Assembly: GCA_022180565.1 (NCBI GenBank)
Contig: BQML01000008.1
Span: 1-64,000, forward strand
Length of the DNA: 64,000 nucleotides
Origin: Bacteroidia bacterium
GTDB taxonomy: Bacteria; Bacteroidota; Ignavibacteria; UBA10030
Reading direction: 5' to 3'
The notes beneath the pieces are model-generated. The model was not told where the DNA came from. It worked only from the letters and a program-made list of their open reading frames with translations, and made no database searches. Shown in pieces: positions 56,279 through 64,000 of the stretch (position 1 is its first letter; each line of letters opens with the position of its first letter). The translations under genes were made by a program, and so were the position numbers.

Positions 56279-57700
56279 CTATGGCAGGTGGGGTGGGCGA
56301 ACCGGCAGGACTACCGTGAAAGTACTGCCGCCGGGCTGGGTTGACGCAACGAGAATGGTTCCCCCATGGGCGTGTGCGATCCATTGGGAGATGGCGAGGC
56401 CAAGGCCTGAGCCGCCCATCGCGTGGTGGTGCGCCCTTTCCGATCTGTAGAATGGCTGAAAAATGTACGGAAGGTCCGTCGGAGCGATGCCGATCCCCGT
56501 ATCCCGGACGCTGATTTCAACGCTGTCTCCGTTCAGGACGGATGAAATCCCGATCGATCCTCCCGGAGGAGTGTACTGAATGGCGTTGATGACGAGGTTC
56601 CTGAGCAGTTGGCGCAATCGCGCCGAATCGCCGGTCAGGATCACCGGATCGTTGTGGTTCAGTGCCACCGATAGTTCTCTCCAAGACGAGAGCAGTTGGG
56701 CATCTTCAAAGACTTCGTGGACCAGCTTGTCCCATTCAAGAGGTTCGTGCTGAATTTTTATTTGACCCGCCTCTGTCTTGGCCAACGTCAGAAGGTCATC
56801 GACAATGCGCGAGAGCCTTACCGTCTCTTCCAGATAAATGCCTGCGAGCTGGCGCGTTTCGTCATTCGACTCCTGTTTCTGGAGGGCCAGTTCCGATTCT
56901 CCCTTCAGAATCGTCAACGGTGTGCGGAGCTCATGAGCGATGTTGAGGGAGAATTGTCGTATCTGTGTGAAGGATTGCTGGAGGCGTCCGATCATATTGT
57001 TAATCGTCCGTATCAACCTGCCGATCTCGTCGGGTACGTCCCTTCCCGGAATGCGTTCCGCAAGATTATGGGCGGTAATGCGGTTGGCCATGTCGGTGAT
57101 CGAATCGATCGGACGGAGCGCGAGCTTTGCAAGCAGCCATCCTCCGGACGCGGAGAAGACGATGACCAGCGGTGCAAGAATAGCGAAAATGGTCGATAAG
57201 TGATCGAGAGCGAGGTCGACCGGACGTTCCGGATAAGCGATCTGCACGATGTAGGGGTCCTGCCAGTTGACGCAGGTGCGCACGCCGCCCTGGGGGGAGT
57301 TTCTCGAGGAGAATGCAGGTCGGTGGCGGAGAGTGTCTGCCGGCGGCGGGCCGAGGTTCGCCCAGTCTTCGGATTGATAGAGAATTGTGCCGTTTCGTAA
57401 AGCGATCATCACGATATAGTTGCGCGGGTTGGCAATGAAGTGATCGTCCAGAAGAGACTGGATGGCTTCCGGAAGAATGCCCCTCCGGAGCGAATCTGCG
57501 GCCGTGTCGCGACGCGGTGCGAGCGTCTTCAGCACCCATTCCGTTTCTCCCGTGAGATCGTCGTCAAGGGTTTGGAGCAGGAGGCTTTGGAGGTAAAAAT
57601 AGGTGCTGATGGCAAACAGGGTGAAAGCGACGACGAGAAGCGTTGTGTACCAAGCGGTAAGAACGACCCGTACGGAACGCAGGGAGGGAGAAATGGGCAT
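56279..57700 (-). CDS. OmpR-partner sensor histidine kinase (two membrane helices, HAMP)
   Basis: A 473-residue kinase. Membrane helices at about 12-34 and 165-187 enclose a periplasmic sensor of 130 residues. HAMP (about 188-242), HisKA with the phospho-His in LNIAHELRTPLTIL, HATPase with RDTGIGIAPTDLP and GGSGLGLAISQWIAH. The architecture is that of CusS/QseC-type kinases, which sense metals or envelope stress. It follows the regulator gene by 3 bases, so the two form one operon. Confidence 0.92.
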   Translation of the reverse strand: MPISPSLRSVRVVLTAWYTTLLVVAFTLFAISTYFYLQSLLLQTLDDDLTGETEWVLKTLAPRRDTAADSLRRGILPEAIQSLLDDHFIANPRNYIVMIALRNGTILYQSEDWANLGPPPADTLRHRPAFSSRNSPQGGVRTCVNWQDPYIVQIAYPERPVDLALDHLSTIFAILAPLVIVFSASGGWLLAKLALRPIDSITDMANRITAHNLAERIPGRDVPDEIGRLIRTINNMIGRLQQSFTQIRQFSLNIAHELRTPLTILKGESELALQKQESNDETRQLAGIYLEETVRLSRIVDDLLTLAKTEAGQIKIQHEPLEWDKLVHEVFEDAQLLSSWRELSVALNHNDPVILTGDSARLRQLLRNLVINAIQYTPPGGSIGISSVLNGDSVEISVRDTGIGIAPTDLPYIFQPFYRSERAHHHAMGGSGLGLAISQWIAHAHGGTILVASTQPGGSTFTVVLPVRPPHLP

Positions 57701-57703
57701 GGA

Positions 57704-58378
57704 TCACGATTCTTTCATCATGTATCCGGCTCCGCGCACGGTATGGATCAATTTCTCGGAAAACGGGTCGTCGATCTTGCGGCGGAGCCGGTTGATCACC
57801 ACGTCGACGATGTTCGTCTCAGAATCGAAATTCATGTCCCACACATGCTCGGTGAGAATGACCCTCGAGATCACCCTCCCTTTGTTGCGCAGAAGATACT
57901 CCAATACCTCGAATTCTTTTGTTGTCAGCGGGATTTCCTGTCCGGCCCGGCTCACGCGGCGACGGAGGAGATCCATCTCGAGATCGCCGACCGACAGAAT
58001 GGAGCCGAGTTCTGAGCCGCTCGTGCGTCGAACCAGGGCCCGGACGCGAGCGAGCGCCTCCGAAAACGCAAACGGCTTGGGAAGATAGTCATCCGCCCCC
58101 GCATTCAACCCGTCCAGCCGATCTTCAAGATCGCTTTTTGCGGACAGGATAAGGATAGGTGTTGAAACCTTTGCCTGACGAATGGATCGAAGAACCTCGA
58201 TGCCCCCCATTCTGGGAAGCATGAGATCAAGGATAATCGCATCGTACCGTTCGGTTCGTGCAAGCCAGGAACCTCGCTCTCCATCGGACGCGATATCGAC
58301 AACAAACCCTTCGGCCGAAAAGCCCTTTCGCAGAAACTGGGCAACGCGCTTCTCGTCTTCGATAATCAGAATTCTCAT
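57704..58378 (-). CDS. OmpR/PhoB-type response regulator
   Basis: A 224-residue regulator: receiver (Asp51 in AIILDLMLPRMGGIE, Lys in LPKPF) and a winged-helix DNA-binding domain (about 128-222, ITTKEFEVLEYLLRNKGRVISR...VVINRLRRKID). It is the first gene of the two-component operon and is divergent from glycogen phosphorylase. The similarity to CusR/CopR regulators suggests control by metal or envelope stress, without proof. Confidence 0.93.
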   Translation of the reverse strand: MRILIIEDEKRVAQFLRKGFSAEGFVVDIASDGERGSWLARTERYDAIILDLMLPRMGGIEVLRSIRQAKVSTPILILSAKSDLEDRLDGLNAGADDYLPKPFAFSEALARVRALVRRTSGSELGSILSVGDLEMDLLRRRVSRAGQEIPLTTKEFEVLEYLLRNKGRVISRVILTEHVWDMNFDSETNIVDVVINRLRRKIDDPFSEKLIHTVRGAGYMMKES

Positions 58379-58615
58379 GGCGCTTGAGCGCGAATATACG
58401 AAAGGAAAAGGCGGAATTCACACAGTCGGGCCAAAGCGACACCCGTTGTTTCTTTGCTCATCTCCACCTACCTTAGCGACAGTGCCGCCGTCGGTGTCGT
58501 GATGTTGAAAAGACCGATGGCTCAACGGTTTGACTGCCCGATCTTGTCAACCGCCAGATTCCTCCGGGCCATTCGCCTTGCCGGAAGGAATCACTGCTCA
58601 GTCCGGAGCCTCCCT

Positions 58616-61114
58616 ATGAAGAAAGGCCGCACGCGACCGAACTCGCTGCTTTCGCGTCGATCCAAGACCCCATTGCGGGCCGGCCTCACTCCCGAAGCTC
58701 TTGCTGATTCCATCATCCACAATCTCCACATCGCTCAGGGGCGCATTGCAAAAACTGCAACGCGCAACGACTGGTACATGGCCGTCGCGCTCACGGTGCG
58801 GGACAGGATCATGGAGCGATGGATGCGGACCATTGAGCTGTACATGGGAAGCCGGCAGAAGTCCGTCAGCTATCTCTCGGCGGAGTTTCTCATCGGCCCT
58901 CAGCTTGAAAGCAATCTCTACAACCTCGGGATCTACGACGAAATGGTTGCGGCGGTCGAATCTCTGGGACAGGAATTCGATTTTGTGCTGGACCAGGAAC
59001 GCGAGCCGGGTCTGGGAAACGGGGGGCTCGGCCGGCTGGCGGCATGTTACATTGAATCCATGGCTTCTCTCCGGTACCTGGGAGTGGGGTACGGTATACG
59101 GTACGAGTTCGGGATCTTTCGTCAAATGATGAATGATGGATGGCAGGTGGAGACCCCCGACAAGTGGCTTCGCCTTGGAAATCCCTGGGAGATCACGAGG
59201 CCGGAGATCTCGTTCACCGTGCCGTTCGGCGGACATACCGAACACACGACGGATCGCCGCGGCGACTTTACGGTTGTGTGGCATCCGGAATACTCGGTCC
59301 GAGGTGTGGCCTGCGACATTCCTGTTCCCGGTTACCGCGTCAACACGGTCAACCTCCTGCGGCTGTGGAAAGCCGAAGCCGCCGAATCGTTCGACCTCCA
59401 GGCATTCAATGAGGGCAACTACTATGGGGCGGTTGAGAACAAGGTTGCTTCGGAAAACATCACGAAGGTTCTCTATCCCAACGATCAGATCACCGCGGGA
59501 AAACTCCTTAGGCTTCAACAGCAGTATTTTTTTGTGTCCTGTTCCCTTCAGGACCTCTTCAGGGTGCATTTCACGAGGGGGTGCAAGATCGAGGAATTCC
59601 ATCGACTGAACGCCATTCAGTTGAACGACACGCATCCCTCGATCGCGGTGGCGGAGCTGATGCGCCTTCTGGTCGATGTGAACCGGGTCGACTGGGACAC
59701 GGCATGGGAGATTACCCGGAACACGTTCGCCTACACCAATCACACGCTGTTGCCCGAAGCGCTCGAGAAATGGCCGCTTCCCCTGTTTGCCCGGCTTCTC
59801 CCGCGCCATCTCGAGATTATATTCGAAATCAACCGCCGTTTTCTGGAGCGCGTGCGGGTACAGACAGCCGCCGATGGCCCCGCGCTTGAGCGTCTTTCGA
59901 TCATCGACGAGTCCGGCGAGCGGTCCGTGCGCATGGCCAACCTGGCCTGCGTCGGCAGTCACGCGGTGAACGGTGTCGCCAAGCTTCACACCGAACTTCT
60001 GAAGACCGAGGTGCTTGGGGATTTCTACCGCCTGTCCCCGGAGAAATTTGTGAACGTCACGAACGGTGTTACTCAGCGCCGCTGGATTCTGCAGAGCAAT
60101 CCAAAGCTCGCGGCGCTGATCTCGAGCAGAATAGGCGATCGCTGGGTGACGGATATGGAGGGTGGATTACCCGCGCTGGAGCCGTTTGCCGATGACGCGC
60201 AATTCCGGAAAGAATGGCGGCAGATCAAGTTCGAAAACAAAGTGAAGCTCGCCCTCCTTGTCCTCCAGCGCTGTGCCGTCGACGTGAACGCCGATTCCCT
60301 GTTCGACGTTCAGGTAAAGCGCATCCACGAATACAAGCGGCAACATCTGAACCTCCTGCACGTCATCCGCCTGTACAACAAGCTCAAACAGAACCCCGCG
60401 GCTTCGGTCGTGCCGAGAACCGTCCTTGTCGCCGGAAAAGCCGCTCCGGGATACGCGATGGCCAAACTCATCATCAAGCTCATCAACACCGTGGCCGATT
60501 GTATCAACAGCGACCGCGACACCGGACACCTGCTCACGATGGCCTTTATTCCGGACTTTAACGTCAAGATCGCACAAATCATCTATCCGGGAGCAGACTT
60601 GTCCGAGCAGATCTCCACCGCCGGCAAGGAAGCTTCCGGCACGGGGAACATGAAATTTGCCATGAATGGTGCGCTGACCATCGGAACACTCGATGGAGCC
60701 AACATTGAAATACGCGAAGCGGTCGGTCCGGAGAACTTCTTTCTGTTCGGCCTGACGGCCGATGAAGTGGTACGAACGAGGAAGAACGGCTATGATCCGA
60801 TGGAGTATGTGAGGCAGAACGACGAGCTTCGTCAGATCATTGAACAACTTCGCGACGGATACTTCTGCAACGGGGACAAGGATCTCTTCAAGCCCATTGT
60901 GGACAACATCACCGGGCCCGACCCTTACATGATCATGGCAGACTTCGATTCTTATGTCAAGTGTCAGGAAGCGGTGGAAGACGCCTACAGAGATGAAGAG
61001 GAGTGGACGAAAAGAGCTATTCTCAACGTTGCGAGAATGGCTCCTTTCTCATCCGACCGCTCTGTCCGGGAGTATGCGAAGAAGATCTGGCAGATCGAGC
61101 CGGTCAGGATCTGA
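58616..61114 (+). CDS. glgP: glycogen/starch phosphorylase
   Basis: An 832-residue family GT35 enzyme that releases glucose-1-phosphate from alpha-1,4-glucans. The pyridoxal phosphate Lys is in EASGTGNMKFAMNGALTIGTLDGANIEI; other marks are SYLSAEFLIG, GLGNGGLGRLAAC, YGIRYEFG, LNDTHPSIAVAELMR and RIHEYKRQHLN. The start MKKGRTRPN is preferred; an upstream frame from 58454 lacks similarity to the family. It is the only gene of its unit in the window, divergent from the OmpR-type regulator. Confidence 0.96.
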   Translation: MKKGRTRPNSLLSRRSKTPLRAGLTPEALADSIIHNLHIAQGRIAKTATRNDWYMAVALTVRDRIMERWMRTIELYMGSRQKSVSYLSAEFLIGPQLESNLYNLGIYDEMVAAVESLGQEFDFVLDQEREPGLGNGGLGRLAACYIESMASLRYLGVGYGIRYEFGIFRQMMNDGWQVETPDKWLRLGNPWEITRPEISFTVPFGGHTEHTTDRRGDFTVVWHPEYSVRGVACDIPVPGYRVNTVNLLRLWKAEAAESFDLQAFNEGNYYGAVENKVASENITKVLYPNDQITAGKLLRLQQQYFFVSCSLQDLFRVHFTRGCKIEEFHRLNAIQLNDTHPSIAVAELMRLLVDVNRVDWDTAWEITRNTFAYTNHTLLPEALEKWPLPLFARLLPRHLEIIFEINRRFLERVRVQTAADGPALERLSIIDESGERSVRMANLACVGSHAVNGVAKLHTELLKTEVLGDFYRLSPEKFVNVTNGVTQRRWILQSNPKLAALISSRIGDRWVTDMEGGLPALEPFADDAQFRKEWRQIKFENKVKLALLVLQRCAVDVNADSLFDVQVKRIHEYKRQHLNLLHVIRLYNKLKQNPAASVVPRTVLVAGKAAPGYAMAKLIIKLINTVADCINSDRDTGHLLTMAFIPDFNVKIAQIIYPGADLSEQISTAGKEASGTGNMKFAMNGALTIGTLDGANIEIREAVGPENFFLFGLTADEVVRTRKNGYDPMEYVRQNDELRQIIEQLRDGYFCNGDKDLFKPIVDNITGPDPYMIMADFDSYVKCQEAVEDAYRDEEEWTKRAILNVARMAPFSSDRSVREYAKKIWQIEPVRI

Positions 61115-61140
61115 AGAACGGCAGAGCCGGCCTCGCGGTC

Positions 61141-63111
61141 CTATTTTCCCAACACCATCCGTAGGTTTTTCTCCAGCGAATCGAAAGTCACCGGCTTGGC
61201 AAGGACGGCGGAAGCTCCGGACAGCGTCAACGCGTCGCGGCTCGAGCCCGAGTCATCCCCGGTGATGACGACAACGGGAATCCGTTTGGTCTCGGCATAT
61301 CGCTTCAGTTCGGTGAGGGCCTCGTATCCATCCATGACAGGCATCGAGTAGTCCGTGAGAATCAGATCGGGGCGTAATCTCAGGGCTTGTTCCGTGGCCT
61401 CACGACCGTTGGAGGCAAAGATAATATGCGCGTCGGGATAGATTTTCCTGACGTATCGCGAGTGGAGGACACGGGCTCCCTCTTCGTCGTCGGCGATGAG
61501 AATGGCGAGTCCGTCCCGGCGCGAGTTGCTCACAAACTTCAGCGTAAAGGTCGTTCCCTGCCCGACGGTACTTTGGACGGTGATGTCGCCTCCGTGTTTT
61601 TTCATGATTTCCTGACAAACCGATAATCCCAGTCCTGTTCCGCGCTCGCCGTCCAGACCATTTCGCGTATACTTCTCCTCGGCCTTGAAGAGCTTTGGAA
61701 GGTCCTCGGCAGGTATACCGACTCCGGTATCCGTGATGGTTACGGCAATGAATCCATCCCCGGTTTCTTCGGCTTCAACGGTAACCGCTCCGCCGGCGGG
61801 CGTGAACTTCAGCGCGTTGCCGATGATGTTGTCAAAAACCTGTCTCAGAAACTGCTCGTCACCCTGGACGTGAAGGCCTTTCGATACTCTGGACACGAGG
61901 GAAATGGATTTCTTCCGGGCGAGGCCGGTAAGACCATCCACGCTTCCCTTTGCCAGAGTCGAGAGGTCCAGGGTTCGCATATCCATCCGAACGCGCCCGG
62001 TTTCAAACCGTGACCAATCGAGGAGTTTGTTCACGAGCGATAACTGATCCTGGGCGGCTTCGCGGATGTACCGAATAAACTCGTTTCGCTCTTCGGCAGG
62101 CATGGTATCCCCCTCGGTGGCGAGGATCTCGCAGAATCCGAGAATGCTTCCAAACGGGGAACGGAGATCGTGGGACAGAATGGAAAACAGTTTGTCTTTT
62201 TCGCTGTTGAGTCGGGCAAGCTCCTTTTGAGACGCCTCCAGGGCCTCGACATACTGTTTCAGTTTCTGTTCAAGCGCTTTCCTGGCCGTGATGTCTTCGA
62301 GGATTCCTTCGAATCCGACAAGCCGTCCGTTCGCATCTTTCAGGGCTCTCGAATACTCCAGAACGGTTATCACGCCGCCGTTTTTTCTCTTCAGTTCGAT
62401 CTCAAGGCCGATCAACGATCCTTTGGAATCAACGGCTTCTTTGATCTGATTTCTCAGTTCCGGTTTGACGTAGAGGTCGGCCATGTTGATGCGCGCCAGC
62501 TCTTCAACATCCTTGTATCCCAGGAGCCGCAGAAGGGCCGCGTTCGCATCAAGCAGTGTTCCGTCCACGGAAGTGCGAAACATGGGCTGGACGGCGTTGC
62601 GGAAGAGGTCCCGGTACTTGGCTTGCTCTTCACGTATCCGCTGTTCGGATTCCTTGCGGTCCGTGATGTCACGGACAATCCCGAGGATCGCTTCAATCCG
62701 ATCGGCCTTTATTTGCGGGGCCCATGAGAAATCGCCTGTGAGGTACCTTCCCTCGCGGGTTTTGACGCGCAGTTCGACGGTTTGCGGACGATTGCTTGTG
62801 AGCTGACGTCGGAAGCTATTCCACGCGGGAGTGATATCGTCAGGATGAAGCAATTGGCCGAAGTGTCGTCCCAGCCATTCCTCCCGCTTCCAACCCGTCC
62901 GGCGCTCGAACTCAGGATTCGCCATCAGCATCGTGCCATGTCGGTCAATGACGAACAGGACATCTCTGGCAGTTTCAAAAAGAGCGCGGAACAGATCATC
63001 CCCCCTCATAGCCAGTTGCGTGTCTGGAGAGGATTTGGGAGTAAACCTCAGGACTTGTCCTTGTGGTTTTGTTGCGGAATCTCGATGGGTTATTCGGCGT
63101 GCAGGGTTCAT
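61141..63111 (-). CDS. hybrid sensor kinase PAS-PAS-HisKA-HATPase-REC
   Basis: A 656-residue soluble protein. PAS domains at about 40-165 (FRALFETARDVLFVIDRHGTMLMANPEFERRTGW) and 170-290. HisKA with the phospho-His in LFSILSHDLRSPFGSILGF, HATPase (DTGVGIPAEDLPKLF, GERGTGLGLSVCQEIMKKHGG) and a receiver (Asp in LILTDYSMPVMDGYEAL). The start MNPARRITH has GGAG upstream; the frame extends to 63348 but the extra 79 residues are not domain-like. It is convergent to glycogen phosphorylase. Confidence 0.9.
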   Translation of the reverse strand: MNPARRITHRDSATKPQGQVLRFTPKSSPDTQLAMRGDDLFRALFETARDVLFVIDRHGTMLMANPEFERRTGWKREEWLGRHFGQLLHPDDITPAWNSFRRQLTSNRPQTVELRVKTREGRYLTGDFSWAPQIKADRIEAILGIVRDITDRKESEQRIREEQAKYRDLFRNAVQPMFRTSVDGTLLDANAALLRLLGYKDVEELARINMADLYVKPELRNQIKEAVDSKGSLIGLEIELKRKNGGVITVLEYSRALKDANGRLVGFEGILEDITARKALEQKLKQYVEALEASQKELARLNSEKDKLFSILSHDLRSPFGSILGFCEILATEGDTMPAEERNEFIRYIREAAQDQLSLVNKLLDWSRFETGRVRMDMRTLDLSTLAKGSVDGLTGLARKKSISLVSRVSKGLHVQGDEQFLRQVFDNIIGNALKFTPAGGAVTVEAEETGDGFIAVTITDTGVGIPAEDLPKLFKAEEKYTRNGLDGERGTGLGLSVCQEIMKKHGGDITVQSTVGQGTTFTLKFVSNSRRDGLAILIADDEEGARVLHSRYVRKIYPDAHIIFASNGREATEQALRLRPDLILTDYSMPVMDGYEALTELKRYAETKRIPVVVITGDDSGSSRDALTLSGASAVLAKPVTFDSLEKNLRMVLGK

Positions 63112-63570
63112 TATTGACGCTCCGTGTGAAAAACCTTTGTCATGGGCATCAACGTGCATACCATTCCGGTCCTTTTGGGACATCGAGGGATTACCAAGAA
63201 AAAAACGTGCGTGAGGTTCTGTTTCGAAGGCTCTTTTTGAAAATTCTACAATAGTAGAGAAGGTTTTTATCACTGGCGGGATGGTGACTTTTTTGCGAAT
63301 CCCGGGGTGATCCGCGGCAGGATGCTCATCGTGCCTTGCGGGCGTCATTTCCCCCTGGCGCCGGGGAATCGAATCGGGCCGTGGACGACAGCATATGCAC
63401 GCCTGCTGGAAATCGCAACCGATAGTGGTGGATGAACGCCTGCAGTGCCCGGGGGCTCCTCTGGTCTCTTCCTGCGCCGTGAATGAGCGGTTATCTATGC
63501 GGGGACAGTCATCTGGAACCGGTTGGTAGGCCGTATCGCGCGGCCACTCGATTGTCCCGGTCCATCTCGA
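63112..63570. other. gap between hybrid kinase and TauE-like gene
   Basis: No gene is recognised. TCTAC-AATA-GTAGA near 63243-63256 is a short inverted repeat about 140 bp upstream of the kinase start and may be part of its promoter. Confidence 0.4.
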
Positions 63571-64000
63571 TCAGCGTCCTCGAATGAGAAACAGTAGCCC
63601 AGCCGCCGTCATCGTCAACTCGACGAGAAAGACAAATGCATGTTCCGGGAGTCGATCAACGATCCGTTTCCCTGTCCAAGACCCGACAATCATAAGTGGA
63701 CCGATTGCGAGACCCGTGAGAATGCTCTCCATTGGGAGCACGTCTGCACCGCGGTAGGCCACAAGCTTCGTAACGTGCATTACGACCGTGGAGAGCGCCT
63801 CGGTGCCGATATAGGCGCCTTTCACCAATCCGTAGGCGAGGAAAAATGGTGCCATGAGCGGGCCCACGCTTCCAAGCAGCGCCGAGAGGAAGCTTCCTCC
63901 GGCTCCAATGAGTGCGAAGGACTGCAGAGTGGGTCGGACGGAGGTTCGGGTCCCCAGCCTCCGCCAAGCCACGATGAGTAGCAGAAAGAGGCCAAGTAGC
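63571..64000 (-). CDS. TauE/SafE family anion permease, C-terminal part
   Basis: The frame is open at the right edge, so only the last 143 residues are visible: IGAGGSFLSALLGSVGPLMAPFFLAYGLVKGAYIGTEALSTVVMHVTKLVAY and LTGLAIGPLMIVGSWTGKRIVDRLPEHAFVFLVELTMTAAGLLFLI. The G-x-G-x-F-x-S-A and the SWTGKRI-x-D-R-L-P-x-x-x-F patterns mark the TauE/SafE (DUF81) family, exporters of sulphite or related sulphonates. Four membrane helices are visible. Confidence 0.88.
   Translation of the reverse strand, partial: LLGLFLLLIVAWRRLGTRTSVRPTLQSFALIGAGGSFLSALLGSVGPLMAPFFLAYGLVKGAYIGTEALSTVVMHVTKLVAYRGADVLPMESILTGLAIGPLMIVGSWTGKRIVDRLPEHAFVFLVELTMTAAGLLFLIRGR

Overview
The window looks like chromosomal DNA of a Bacteroidota/Chlorobi/Ignavibacteria-type bacterium. 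This is an inference: OxyR has the N-terminal wording usual for that group, PAS-rich hybrid histidine kinases are very numerous, and an S23-type four-helix-bundle element is present. No rRNA or other decisive phylogenetic marker is visible, so the taxonomy is tentative. One tRNA gene (Arg, anticodon ACG) lies at 41688-41761.

Region 1 (1-18.1 kb, almost all minus strand) is a defence island. A SNF2-type helicase and a giant Eco57I-type adenine methyltransferase form one overlapping pair. A Fic AMP-transferase, a 1686-residue DEAD/DUF1998 helicase with a Vsr-like tail and an unrecognised protein with a nuclease-like C-terminus form a second. The combination resembles DISARM class 1 (DrmD + DrmMI) joined to a Druantia-E/DrmAB-like helicase, but matches neither as I know them. 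The methyltransferase gene carries a complete 477-bp element with an S23 four-helix-bundle gene, bounded by inverted arrays of a 7-bp unit (consensus CATTCGC). It is inserted in frame, and further copies of the 7-bp arrays sit elsewhere in the same gene. Upstream lies an AbiE system whose toxin gene is cut off and fused out of frame to a PLD-type nuclease gene that has lost its start.

Region 2 (18.2-26.3 kb) is best read as a decayed integron. Short single-gene units (NTF2-like, DoxX, two VOC proteins, a lipoprotein, YnfA) all point left and are followed by attC-like sites. Farther right a remnant of an integron integrase (catalytic Arg segment deleted) points right, the geometry expected of an integron. 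Between them lie broken lycopene cyclase genes and a divergent katG/oxyR pair with an OxyR box; the oxyR 3' end runs into the integrase remnant. A second fragment of oxyR and a second cassette-like pair occur at 40.2-41.4 kb in mirror orientation.

Region 3 (26.4-36.9 kb, minus strand) is a tightly overlapping chemosensory operon with the protein set of a Wsp pathway (receiver, CheW, CheR-TPR, long CheW, MCP, CheA-REC, CheB), but its output is a REC-GAF-HK-REC kinase where WspR would be.

Region 4 (37-64 kb) holds signalling and metabolism: two NarL-type response regulator/PAS kinase pairs (one kinase frameshifted), a pair of 39-bp direct repeats around 42-45 kb, a decayed MauE-like gene, a class II amidotransferase with a lipoprotein, a periplasmic trehalase, a CoA-binding protein, a chromate transporter, an OmpR/HK pair with small membrane peptides, glycogen phosphorylase, two hybrid kinases, and the C-terminal part of a TauE/SafE permease at the right edge.
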